Made by a program: the position numbers and the translations under genes. 38,422 bases of DNA from Chitinivibrionales bacterium. GTDB taxonomy: Bacteria > Fibrobacterota > Chitinivibrionia > Chitinivibrionales > FEN-1185. Location: assembly GCA_035516255.1 (NCBI GenBank), contig DATJAL010000020.1:1-38422 (forward strand), given 5' to 3'. Below, piece by piece: positions 7,456 through 14,977 of the stretch (its first letter is position 1; the number at the start of each line of letters is the position of its first letter). The notes under the pieces are model-generated. The model had not been told where the DNA came from, ran no database searches, and saw only the letters and a program-made list of their open reading frames with translations.

Positions 7456-8751
7456 ATGAAAAAGATCCCGATCATAAATCTGTCCAGCGGTACCGGAAGA
7501 AAATTTCTCACGAATCTCAGGTCCAGAAGCGTTGCGCGCACTGAAGCGGCGCAGGCCGTTGTGGATAAAATCCTGTATGACGTCAAAAACAAAGGCGATA
7601 GCGCGCTGTTTGCCTACACGAAGAAATTCGATCACGTAAGTGTTACCAAAAAGACCATCCGGCTCGAACCCTCATATATCAAGAAAAGGGCGGCCCTGGC
7701 GCCGGCCGCGTTCAAGGCCGCCTGCGCCGAGGCGGCACAGCGCATCAGGGCGTTTCACGAGCGCCAGAGGCCGGCGGCGTTTTCCCTGAAGACCACCGAG
7801 GGCGTGCTGTCGCAAGTCATCAGGCCCATCGGGCGCGCGGGCGTGTACGTGCCGGGCGGGGTGACGTTGTATCCGTCAAGCGTGCTCATGAACGTGATCC
7901 CGGCGCAGATCGCGGGCGTGGCCGAGATAGCGCTCGCCACGCCGCCGCGCGGCGAGCTCGATCCCGCGCTCGCGTACGCAATGGCGCTGCTCGGCGTTTC
8001 AGAAGCCTACCGCATGGGCGGCGCGCAAGCCATCGCTGCTTTTGCCTATGGTACCCGGAGCGTCGCGGCCGTCGACAAGATCACCGGGCCCGGCAACCTG
8101 TATGTCGCGCTCGCGAAGAAGGCGGTGTACGGCACGGTCGCCATAGACTCGGTGGCGGGCCCGAGCGAGGTGATCGTGCTCGCCGACGCCTCGGCAAACC
8201 CGCAGTGGGTCGCGCTCGACCTGCTTGCCCAGGCCGAGCACGGCAGCGGGGACGAGACCGCACTGTGCGTCACCGAGGACGCGCGCTTCGCAACAAGCGT
8301 TGCCGAATGCACGGTCCGGGAGATCGAACGCTCGCCCGTAAAGAATGTTTTTTCACGCCTCGGCGCCGCTTCCCTGTGCGTGTGCGTGGCGAAAAGCAGG
8401 AAGCAGAGCATAGAGTTTGTCAACCAATGCGCGCCCGAGCACCTGGAGATCATCACCACAACCTGGAAACAAGACCTGCGTGACATCCGCAACGCGGGCG
8501 CCGTGTTCGCCGGCCCGTATTCGCCGGTAGCCATGGGCGACTATTTCGCGGGCACCAACCACGTGCTTCCCACGGGCGGGGCGGCGCGGTTCTCGTCGCC
8601 GCTGGGCGTCGAAGACTTTGTCAAGCGCATGTCGGTGGCCGAGATCAGCAGGCGGGGCCTGCGAAGCGCCGCCCGCCGCGTGTCGGTGCTGGCGCGCGCC
8701 GAGCGCTTCGTGCACCACGCCCTGAGCGTGGAGCGGCGCGCGGATGCGTAA
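7456..8751 (+). CDS. hisD: Histidinol dehydrogenase
   Basis: This 431-residue protein is full length for HisD, which oxidises L-histidinol to L-histidine in two NAD-dependent steps at the end of histidine synthesis. Zinc ligands are visible as Gln259 and His262 (AQAEHG), Asp362 (MGDYFAG) and His421. The catalytic pair is Glu328-His329 in CAPEHLE. The signature around 227-255 (IDSVAGPSEV..LAD) is intact. No other his genes are in the window. The end overlaps the radical SAM gene by 8 bases. It is separated from the acyl cluster by repeats, so it probably has its own promoter. Confidence 0.97.
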   Translation: MKKIPIINLSSGTGRKFLTNLRSRSVARTEAAQAVVDKILYDVKNKGDSALFAYTKKFDHVSVTKKTIRLEPSYIKKRAALAPAAFKAACAEAAQRIRAFHERQRPAAFSLKTTEGVLSQVIRPIGRAGVYVPGGVTLYPSSVLMNVIPAQIAGVAEIALATPPRGELDPALAYAMALLGVSEAYRMGGAQAIAAFAYGTRSVAAVDKITGPGNLYVALAKKAVYGTVAIDSVAGPSEVIVLADASANPQWVALDLLAQAEHGSGDETALCVTEDARFATSVAECTVREIERSPVKNVFSRLGAASLCVCVAKSRKQSIEFVNQCAPEHLEIITTTWKQDLRDIRNAGAVFAGPYSPVAMGDYFAGTNHVLPTGGAARFSSPLGVEDFVKRMSVAEISRRGLRSAARRVSVLARAERFVHHALSVERRADA

Positions 8752-10165
8752 GAAAGTACTTTTTGTCAACTCCAACACCGAGCTTGCCCCGTATCCGGTC
8801 CCGCCCGTGGGCCTGTGCCTGCTTGCCTCCGCGATAAAAGAATCATACGAGGCGCGCGTCTTTGACGGGCTTTTCACCCCCTCCCCGCGGCTTCCCGATG
8901 CGGTGCGCGAATTCGCGCCCGACTACGTGTGCCTCGGCGTGCGCAACGTCGACAACGTGGTGATCGACAATCCGGTCTATTACCTTGACGCGATAAAAGA
9001 GAGGTTTGTCACGCCCGTCCGCGGCGCCACCGGCGCGCCGCTCATCGCGGGCGGCAGCGGCTTCAGCATGTTCCCGCCGGAGCTCATGGAACTATCCGGC
9101 GCGGACTACGGCATCGTGGGCGAGGGGGAAAAGGCGCTGCCGGCCCTTCTTGCCGCGCTCGATTGCGGCCGCGACCCGGCCGGGATTCCCGGCGTCATCA
9201 CCAAACAGCACGGCGCTGAAAAGTTTGCGCCGCCGCGGTTCGACGGCGAGCTTGCGGCCCTGCCTTTTTCAGAGATCGACAAATGGATAGACTTCTCGCC
9301 GTACAGACAGCGCGGCGCGTACGCCCTCCAGACCAAGCGGGGCTGCGGCAGGCAATGCATCTACTGCACCTACCCCTGCATCGAGGGAACCGCCTTTCGG
9401 CTGCGCGGGCCGGAAAGCGTTGCCGACGAAATCCAACAGGCAAGCGCGCGGCTCGGAAACGTCATGTTCGAGTTCGTCGACTCCACCTTCAACGACCCGC
9501 CGGGCCATGCAGAGGCGATTTGCCGGGAGATCGTCGCGAGAAAAATAAAGGCGCGGCTGCGCACCATGGGCATCAACCCGGCGCACGCAAGCCGCGAGCT
9601 GTTCGAGCTCATGCGGTGGGCCGGCTTCTCGCAGATCGACTGCACGCCCGATTCGGGCTCCGCAGAAATGCTGCGCAATCTCAAAAAGAATTTCAGCGTA
9701 GCCGACCTTGAAAAGACCGCGCGGCTCATAGGGGAAGCAGACATCCCCACCATGTGGTTTTTTATCTTCGGCGGGCCCGGAGAGACCCGGCAGACCATGG
9801 CCGAGACCTTCGCGTTCATTGACAAATGGGTAAACCCCGACGACATGGTGTACATGATGGCGGGCCTCAGGATTTACCCCGGCACGCAGCTGCACCGCGC
9901 CGCGATACGGGAAGGCGTCGTGGGGGAGAAGGATTCCCTGCTCGAGCCCGTGTTCTATGTCTCACCGCTCATCGGCAAGGACGAAATCGACCGCATCATG
10001 AAAGAGGCCTCGCGAACAAGGCACAATTGCATTCCGGCCGCCGAATCAACGCCCCCGCCCGGCATGATGAAGAAGGCAATGGAAATGAGGGAAAAAGAAG
10101 GGCTCAAGGAGCCGATGTTCAGGACATTGCTGAGGATAAGAAGAGAAATAGTTAATAAAAAATAA
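8744..10165 (+). CDS. B12-binding-domain radical SAM protein
   Basis: This 473-residue protein has an N-terminal cobalamin-binding-like Rossmann domain (about 1-135: VLFVNSN, then PPVGLCLLASAI and GIVGEGEKALP). A radical SAM core follows, with the iron-sulfur cysteines Cys201, Cys205 and Cys208 in KRGCGRQCIYC. GGPGET near residue 345 belongs to the SAM barrel. The DxHxxG motif for base-off cobalamin is not evident, so cofactor use is uncertain. Such proteins often methylate or rearrange unactivated carbons in lipids, tetrapyrroles or natural products. The substrate cannot be told. It overlaps hisD by 8 bases and is likely co-transcribed with it. It lies 1.6 kb from the acyl cluster, so a shared pathway is possible but unproven. 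Confidence 0.8.
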   Translation: MRKKVLFVNSNTELAPYPVPPVGLCLLASAIKESYEARVFDGLFTPSPRLPDAVREFAPDYVCLGVRNVDNVVIDNPVYYLDAIKERFVTPVRGATGAPLIAGGSGFSMFPPELMELSGADYGIVGEGEKALPALLAALDCGRDPAGIPGVITKQHGAEKFAPPRFDGELAALPFSEIDKWIDFSPYRQRGAYALQTKRGCGRQCIYCTYPCIEGTAFRLRGPESVADEIQQASARLGNVMFEFVDSTFNDPPGHAEAICREIVARKIKARLRTMGINPAHASRELFELMRWAGFSQIDCTPDSGSAEMLRNLKKNFSVADLEKTARLIGEADIPTMWFFIFGGPGETRQTMAETFAFIDKWVNPDDMVYMMAGLRIYPGTQLHRAAIREGVVGEKDSLLEPVFYVSPLIGKDEIDRIMKEASRTRHNCIPAAESTPPPGMMKKAMEMREKEGLKEPMFRTLLRIRREIVNKK

Positions 10166-10177
10166 AAAAAATCAGGG

Positions 10178-10275
10178 CGTTCCGCGGCTTCGCCGCGGCG
10201 GCACCGCGCCCCAGCGCGGCCGGAGGGAGACCGACCCGACCCGAATTAAGTGAGGGGAGGGGAACGCCCGGATTT
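10178..10275 (+). repeat. Intergenic repeat, family B, with inverted ends
   Basis: This element starts with GGGCGTTCCGCGGC and ends with GGGGAACGCCCGG, so its two ends are inverted copies of the family B right end. The start can also fold locally (CCGCGGCTTCGCCGCGG). It separates the radical SAM gene from the tRNA pair. Confidence 0.7.
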
Positions 10276-10357
10276 TTTTGTGAGAAACAAGTCATACTCA
10301 CTTTTTCGCCTCCTTGCCTCCTTAAGCTTCAATAAAGTATCTTTATCCTCCAAGCGT

Positions 10358-10434
10358 GCGAGAGTAGCTCAGACTGGTAGAGCTCCACCTTGCCAAGGTG
10401 GCCGTCGCGGGTTCAAATCCCGTCTCTCGCTCCA
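10358..10434 (+). tRNA. tRNA-Gly (GCC)
   Basis: A complete cloverleaf is visible. The acceptor GCGAGAG pairs with CTCTCGC, and the anticodon stem CCACC/GGTGG carries the loop TTGCCAA with anticodon GCC at 10392-10394. The T-arm is GGGTTCAAATCCC. CCA is encoded at 10432-10434 and is followed by a T run. It is paired with tRNA-Cys 25 bases downstream. Confidence 0.96.
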
Positions 10435-10459
10435 TTTTTTTTACACGGTCTTTTAAAAC

Positions 10460-10533
10460 GGCGGCATAGCCAAGCGGTAAGGCAGAGGTCTGCAAAACCT
10501 TTATCTCCAGTTCAAATCTGGATGCCGCCTCCA
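10460..10533 (+). tRNA. tRNA-Cys (GCA)
   Basis: A complete cloverleaf is visible. The acceptor GGCGGCA pairs with TGCCGCC, and the anticodon loop CTGCAAA carries GCA at 10492-10494. The T-arm is CCAGTTCAAATCTGG and CCA is encoded at 10531-10533. A T run follows at once. It is probably co-transcribed with tRNA-Gly. Confidence 0.95.
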
Positions 10534-10534
10534 T

Positions 10535-10891
10535 TTTTTCCCCCTCCCTTCTCGATTCTTCTACGAATACGCCAAGCGCATCTGCCGTTCCGCGAAGCGG
10601 CATTCAGCAGCGGTTGCGTTGCGAAGGGCCGACGCCTCGCGAGCGTCAAGCGAGCGAACTCGCGCGGCCCTTTGCAGGAAGGGGTGTGCCCCCGGATCAC
10701 CGCCGCCGCGCTATCCTTATGCATAAATTTTACGGCGGCGGAAGCCGGGGGCCAGGGAAAACCACGAAGTGGTGTCCCCATCGAATAAAGAAATTAAACC
10801 ACGACCGGCAGGCGCCATGATTATTGTGTCTTTTAGAAAGATGCGAGGTAGGGGAACGCCCATATTTTTTTTAATAAACAAAGAATAATTT
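10535..10891 (-). repeat. Gap with reversed family A copy and a family B end
   Basis: No gene is seen here. About 10660-10775 is a reversed family A copy (GGAAGGGGTGTGCCCCCGGAT, a stem of CCGCCGCCG with CGGCGGCGG near 10700-10742, then GAAGCCGGGGGCCAGGG). Near 10853-10862 the family B right end GGGGAACGCCCATATTT occurs in plus orientation. Confidence 0.65.
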
Positions 10892-11206
10892 TCATGGAGC
10901 CCTTCCCCCGGGGTTCCACGCCTGCGTTGTCCCCAAAATCAAGGCAACGAACGCCATCATGCCCACGGCGAGGATCACGAAATGCGTGTAGTCGATTTTC
11001 CGTTTCACGATCTTGATCTTGCCCTTTTCGTCAACCGTCTGGATGCCGCGTTGTGCCAATGCGGCGGTGTCTTTTTTCGCGCTGTCGGCCTGCGCCTGCC
11101 ACTCAGGCGGGGCGAGGACCTGCGACTGGGGCTGGCCCAATGCGGGTAGGGCGAAAAATAATAATAATGACAGGATGGATAGATGCCTCACGGGACTTTT
11201 TATCAT
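10892..11206 (-). CDS. Small secreted or membrane protein, unknown
   Basis: This 104-residue protein is not recognised. Residues 1-24 look like a signal peptide or first membrane segment (basic start, then LSILSLLLFFALPALG). A polar stretch rich in Gln, Ala and Lys follows, then a second hydrophobic segment at about 74-96 (FVILAVGMMAFVALILG). The likely topology is an inner-membrane protein with a short periplasmic or cytoplasmic loop. It lies downstream of gatB on the same strand, about 200 bases away, with repeats between. The ATG at 11206 gives a sensible signal sequence. No function is assigned. Confidence 0.6.
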   Translation of the reverse strand: MIKSPVRHLSILSLLLFFALPALGQPQSQVLAPPEWQAQADSAKKDTAALAQRGIQTVDEKGKIKIVKRKIDYTHFVILAVGMMAFVALILGTTQAWNPGGRAP

Positions 11207-11212
11207 CTGTAA

Positions 11213-11400
11213 AACCCTTTGACAGGCTCAGGGTGAACGGAATTCTTCAACATCAGCAGGAGATTGCTTCGCTTCACCCGCAATACCATCTCCTCTCAAC
11301 TCGTCAACGCGTCCACCCGTCTGCACGTCAACGAATTAACGCTCTAACGCTCTAACGCATCAACTTTTCTCTGTGTCCTCTGTGTCTCTGTGGCTATCTT
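11213..11400. repeat. Cluster of widespread short intergenic repeats
   Basis: Three motif types known from intergenic DNA of unrelated bacteria lie side by side: CCTTTGACAGGCTCAGGGTG (about 11217), TTAACGCTCTAACGCTCTAA (about 11335), and CTCTGTGTCCTCTGTGTCTC (about 11370). They fill the space between gatB and the small membrane gene. No promoter or terminator is clear. Confidence 0.65.
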
Positions 11401-11403
11401 GTC

Positions 11404-12843
11404 TTACCCGAGAACCTTCGCCACCAGCCTGTTGATCTCCTTCGGGTTCCCTTTTCCCTTTGTCGCCTTCATCACCTGGCCCACGAAGAACCCCGCGAGC
11501 TTTGTCTCGCCCGCCTTGAACCTCGCCGCTTCCCTGGGATTGCCGGCCACCACCTCGTTCACGATTTTCTCAAGCTCGCCGGAATCGGAGATCTGTTTGA
11601 GTCCTTGTTCCTCGATGATGGTTTCCGGATCCTTGCCGGTGCTTTCCACAAGGTCGAATACTTTTTTTGCCGCGTTTGCCGAAATGACATTGTCCTTTAC
11701 AAGACGGAGTATTGTTGCCAGTTTTTCCGGCGTGACCTTGAGCCGGTTGATCTCCATTTTCTTTTCCTTGACAACCCGGAGCGCCTCGCCCATGATCCAA
11801 TTGGCAATGAGTTGATTGTCTTCACGTGATTGTGATTTGAATTGATGCACGGTGTTTTCAAAGAATCCTGAGGGCGCGGGAGTGGTTGTGACAACGTCCG
11901 CCATATAGGGCGTAATACCATATTCCTCGATAAACCGTTGCCTTTTTTGCTTGGGTAGTTCGGGCAAAGTCTTTCTGATTTCGTCTATCCATTCGTCGGA
12001 AACCATTAACGGCAGCAAATCAGGCTCGGGAAAATACCGGTAATCGTGCGCGCTTTCCTTGGTGCGCATGGCAACGGTCTGGTTCTTGTTCGGGTCCCAC
12101 AGGTACGTCTGCTGCTCGATTTTCTCGCCGTGCATGACCGCGTCCTTCTGGCGCAGCGCCTCGTATTCGAGCGCCTTCTCCACGCCGCGGAAGGTGTTCA
12201 TGTTCTTGAGCTCGGTCTTGGTGCCGAGTGCCGCTTCGCCCTTGGGGCGTATCGAAATGTTGGCGTCGCAGCGCAGGCTTCCTTCCTCCATGTTGCAGTC
12301 GCATATATCAAGGTATTCGAGGATCTGTTTTATCGCGGTGAGGTAGGCGTGGGCCTCCTGGCCGCTGCGGAGGTCGGGCTCCGAAACGATCTCGATGAGC
12401 GGCGTGCCGCACCGGTTCACGTCGAACAGCGAGTCTTCGTCCTGGTCGTGGACGAGCTTGCCCGCGTCCTCTTCGAGGTGGACGCGCGTAATGCCGATGC
12501 TCTTTTTTTTGCCGTCGATTTCGATCTCGATCGCGCCTCCCCGGCACAGCGGCATGTCGTACTGGGAGATCTGGTATCCCTTGGGAAGGTCGGGGTAGAA
12601 ATAGTTTTTGCGCGCGAAAATCGACCGCCGGGAGATTTTGCTGTTCACCGCCAGCCCCATGCGCACCGCCATCTCCACCACGCTGCGGTTGAGCACGGGC
12701 AGGCTGCCCGGAAGCCCCAGGCACACCGGGCAGCCGTGGGTGTTGGGCGCGTCGCCGAAGGGCGTCGCGCAGCCGCAGAAGATTTTCGTTTTGGTAAGCA
12801 GCTGCGCGTGAATCTCGAGGCCGATGACGGTTTCAAATTCCAT
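11404..12843 (-). CDS. gatB: Asp/Glu-tRNA amidotransferase subunit B
   Basis: This 479-residue protein is full-length GatB, the subunit of GatCAB that binds and activates mischarged Glu-tRNA(Gln) or Asp-tRNA(Asn) before amide transfer. The N-terminus ETVIGLEIHAQL, the cysteine-bearing segment CGCATPFGDAPNTHGCPVC, the EEDAGKL motif and the signature SLRCDANIS are all present. The C-terminal tRNA-binding YqeY-type helical domain ends at KVLG. gatA and gatC are not in the window, so the subunits are not encoded together here. ATG 12843 starts directly at the conserved domain, with no clear ribosome binding site. Confidence 0.97.
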   Translation of the reverse strand: MEFETVIGLEIHAQLLTKTKIFCGCATPFGDAPNTHGCPVCLGLPGSLPVLNRSVVEMAVRMGLAVNSKISRRSIFARKNYFYPDLPKGYQISQYDMPLCRGGAIEIEIDGKKKSIGITRVHLEEDAGKLVHDQDEDSLFDVNRCGTPLIEIVSEPDLRSGQEAHAYLTAIKQILEYLDICDCNMEEGSLRCDANISIRPKGEAALGTKTELKNMNTFRGVEKALEYEALRQKDAVMHGEKIEQQTYLWDPNKNQTVAMRTKESAHDYRYFPEPDLLPLMVSDEWIDEIRKTLPELPKQKRQRFIEEYGITPYMADVVTTTPAPSGFFENTVHQFKSQSREDNQLIANWIMGEALRVVKEKKMEINRLKVTPEKLATILRLVKDNVISANAAKKVFDLVESTGKDPETIIEEQGLKQISDSGELEKIVNEVVAGNPREAARFKAGETKLAGFFVGQVMKATKGKGNPKEINRLVAKVLG

Positions 12844-12885
12844 GGTAATAAATTAATACTTGTAATTATACAGATAAAAAAAATG

Positions 12886-13182
12886 TGGTGGGGGAGGTCT
12901 ACCCCTTCGGGTACTTCCAAGGGTCGTCCCCCTGGGGTGCAGCTTCCGCGGCCTCCTTCACAAGACAGAAAACTAGGAGGCGGCGGTGATCTGTCATTTC
13001 ATTTAGTCTTGGTACGGTAGCGGTGCTTCGCACCATTTTATTATGCCTTTTGCCAAGTGCACCCACACCCCCTCTTTGGCGCCGGAGTACCGTGGTTCGC
13101 GGAAACCTGGGTGGCTGGCGGTCCACCCGCGGCAGATCAATCTTTACATGGTGGAAGCAGAAAAATATCATAGCCGATGAAA
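12886..13182 (+). repeat. Intergenic repeat, family A, long copy
   Basis: This is the longest family A copy. It starts GGTGGGGGAGGTCTACCCC and carries a module CTTCGGGTACTTCCAAGGG that also occurs, reversed, in family B copies near 20670 and 35640. It continues through CCCCTGGGGTGCAGCTTCCG and is interrupted by about 70 extra bases (12994-13063). It resumes at CACCCACACCCCCTCTTTGG and ends near TTACATGGTGGAAG. It fills most of the gap upstream of gatB. Confidence 0.75.
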
Positions 13183-13215
13183 GGCAGATGTTTGAAATTT
13201 CGTGGTAATCGGACA

Positions 13216-13356
13216 CCACAAGGGTGCGCCCCGCGGGTGGCTCGGGCTTGAATCAAAGGGTTCCCGTCTGCACCCAGGAGAGTGGAGTGCCGAGGACACC
13301 GCAGACGCGTTTCGCGGCGAGGAGGCCGAGGCCGGGGGAGATACTTCTCCCCCGAT
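13216..13356 (-). repeat. Degenerate reversed family A copy
   Basis: The reversed family A end GGCCGGGGGAGATACTTCTC is recognisable at 13332-13351 and forms a hairpin (GGGGGAGA with TCTCCCCC) a few bases past the SPOR gene stop. No T run follows it on the minus strand, so a terminator role is doubtful. Confidence 0.5.
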
Positions 13357-13359
13357 TAA

Positions 13360-14625
13360 TTATTGTTTTATCTCTTCAACAACCTGAAATTTCATTCCTT
13401 TTTTTACAAGGCTTGAGTCGCCGTAGGCCTGGGCTTTTTCCTTTGTGTCAAACTCCCCGATGTGCACCCGGAACACCTTCTTGCCTCCGGCGCTGCCCTG
13501 CGTGATCGCCGCGGAGGGAAACTGCACCGCCAGGTTCGCCCTGAGCGCCTGGGCGTTTGCCATTTCGCCGAACGCGCCCACCTGGAGCGAATACACCGTT
13601 TTTTTCTCGACTGGCTTTATTTTTTTCAACGTCGTGTCCGTGCGGTATACAGAATCCTTTGCAGGCGCAGCGACGGCTTCCTTTTTCGCCACGGTGTCTT
13701 TTTTCGCCGGCGAAGCAGATTTTACCGGCGCCCTTTCCACCATGGCTTTTTCAAGATAATCCGGATAGCGCTGCTTGATAAAGGCGAGAACCGAGTCCGC
13801 TTTTTCGCGGCGCGCAAGCCCAGCGGCGCTCGCGTAGGCGCCGGCGGCCGCGGCGCAGGAGCGCGAACCGCTGTCCGAGGAGTCCATGCACGCGCCGAAG
13901 TGCGCCAGTGCGCGGGAGTAATTTCTTTTTGAATAGTAATAGACGCCGAGATAGAAATTTGCGGTTTTCCCCACCGACATTGCGGTGTCTTCCGCTACCT
14001 TGCGCATGGTGACGGCAAACGAGCTGTCGATGGTGTCGTGGATCGCGTTGAGGTAGCACGCCTCCACGTCGCGGCCCTTGCCCGAGAGCCCGGCCGCGCT
14101 GATGAAATAACCCGACGCCTTGTGGAACCTGCTCCACAGGTAATTGGCGCACCCCAGCCTGAAATACGCCTCGCTGCGCAGGGAGTCGGGCGCCGATTTG
14201 TCAAGCGCGACCTTCTTGAGCAGCTCGAGCGCCTTTGCCGCGTCGGCAAGGGAGATGGCGTACAGCACCGTGATCTCAGGGTCGGCCGGGTTTTCCGCGT
14301 GCGCCTTTTCGAGCAGAGCGCCGGCCTTTTTGTATTCGCCCTTTTGCATCATTGCAGCCGCTTCGGAAGCGGGCCCGGCGAATGCCAAGGCGGTGAAAGA
14401 TGGGATGAAAATTATTGCGCAAAGGAAAAGCGAAGTGATGGATGCCTTATGCCAAGCGTTAGGCCGGACTGCAGGGTGAGCTGGAGCGAATTGCCGGCCG
14501 ACCCCTCGCCGAAGGCGGCCTCGGGCGGCCCGGCAACGAGGCCGCATGGCCGAGCCCGGAAGGAGGGCCGCCGCGGCAAAGCCGCGGAACGCCCATGTCT
14601 TTTTAATTTTGAAATTCTTATTCAA
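13360..14625 (-). CDS. Exported SPOR-domain protein with TPR-like region
   Basis: The mature part (about residues 80-421) has helical TPR-like repeats in the first half (EAAAMMQKGEYKKAGALLEK, then FYLGVYYYSKRNYSRALAHF). A Lys/Pro/Ala linker follows, and then a C-terminal SPOR domain (YSLQVGAFGEMANAQAL to VHIGEFDTKEKAQAY). SPOR domains bind denuded septal peptidoglycan, so an envelope or division role is likely. A signal peptide, SITSLFLCAIIFIPSFTALAFA, lies at about residues 62-83. The only in-frame starts (TTG 14625, ATG 14547) lie upstream of or inside a family B repeat, so the first 60 or so residues are repeat-derived. TTG 14625 overlaps the stop of the LapA-like gene. The true start is uncertain. 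Confidence 0.75.
   Translation of the reverse strand: MNKNFKIKKTWAFRGFAAAALLPGSAMRPRCRAARGRLRRGVGRQFAPAHPAVRPNAWHKASITSLFLCAIIFIPSFTALAFAGPASEAAAMMQKGEYKKAGALLEKAHAENPADPEITVLYAISLADAAKALELLKKVALDKSAPDSLRSEAYFRLGCANYLWSRFHKASGYFISAAGLSGKGRDVEACYLNAIHDTIDSSFAVTMRKVAEDTAMSVGKTANFYLGVYYYSKRNYSRALAHFGACMDSSDSGSRSCAAAAGAYASAAGLARREKADSVLAFIKQRYPDYLEKAMVERAPVKSASPAKKDTVAKKEAVAAPAKDSVYRTDTTLKKIKPVEKKTVYSLQVGAFGEMANAQALRANLAVQFPSAAITQGSAGGKKVFRVHIGEFDTKEKAQAYGDSSLVKKGMKFQVVEEIKQ
14440..14598 (+). repeat. Family B repeat inside the SPOR gene 5' end
   Basis: The copy runs from CTTATGCCAAGCGTTAGGCC to GCGGAACGCCCATG and carries GCCGGCCGACCCC and GGCCCGGCAACGAGGCCG modules, also present near 31858-31910. 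It lies over the 5' part of the SPOR frame without a stop codon on the minus strand. Confidence 0.75.
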
Positions 14626-14975
14626 AACGTATCGTCCCCCACCGGCTCCACAAAATCCTGGGCCTGGTCCATGGCCGCCGGCGGCGGCGCCGCCCCAGCA
14701 GCGCGTTCGGCCTCAAGTTGCTTTATCTGTTTGTCTTTTTTGTAAATCTTGGCCCTGAGCGTGACGATGTAATAGGCCGCGATGGAAAGGCCGACCGCGA
14801 GTCCCAGGCCGAGCGCGGCCGAAACGTAATGCCACACCGGATGGGGCTTGGTCTGATAAAAGAAAAACCACGCCGGCACCTGCACGCCGAACTCGGGTTT
14901 TGAAAAGTTCACGATGATCACCACCGCGATTGCAAACGAGATGACGAAAACGATCGCCCAACGGATGAAAACCAT
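14622..14975 (-). CDS. LapA-like small membrane protein
   Basis: This 117-residue protein has two hydrophobic segments (about 5-24 and 53-73) followed by a short coiled coil (RAKIYKKDKQIKQLEAERA) and an Ala/Pro-rich tail. This is the layout of LapA-domain (DUF1049) proteins, which act with LapB in lipopolysaccharide assembly. The assignment rests on layout and is tentative. ATG 14975 is preferred because AAAGGA is well spaced. GTG 14981, which overlaps the miaB stop, is the alternative. It lies between miaB and the SPOR gene on the minus strand, with overlaps on both sides, so the three genes form one operon. Confidence 0.65.
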   Translation of the reverse strand: MVFIRWAIVFVISFAIAVVIIVNFSKPEFGVQVPAWFFFYQTKPHPVWHYVSAALGLGLAVGLSIAAYYIVTLRAKIYKKDKQIKQLEAERAAGAAPPPAAMDQAQDFVEPVGDDTF

Positions 14976-14977
14976 GC

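Noticed and set aside
10250-10456. Small open frame across tRNA-Gly
   Set aside because: It reads through repeat and tRNA sequence and ends after the tRNA.
12046-13020. A 324-codon open frame on the plus strand opposite gatB
   Set aside because: It is the antisense shadow of gatB in GC-rich DNA, with no recognisable family and a His/Val/Arg-biased composition.
13332-13356. Terminator for the SPOR gene
   Set aside because: The stem is part of a family A repeat and no T run follows on the minus strand.
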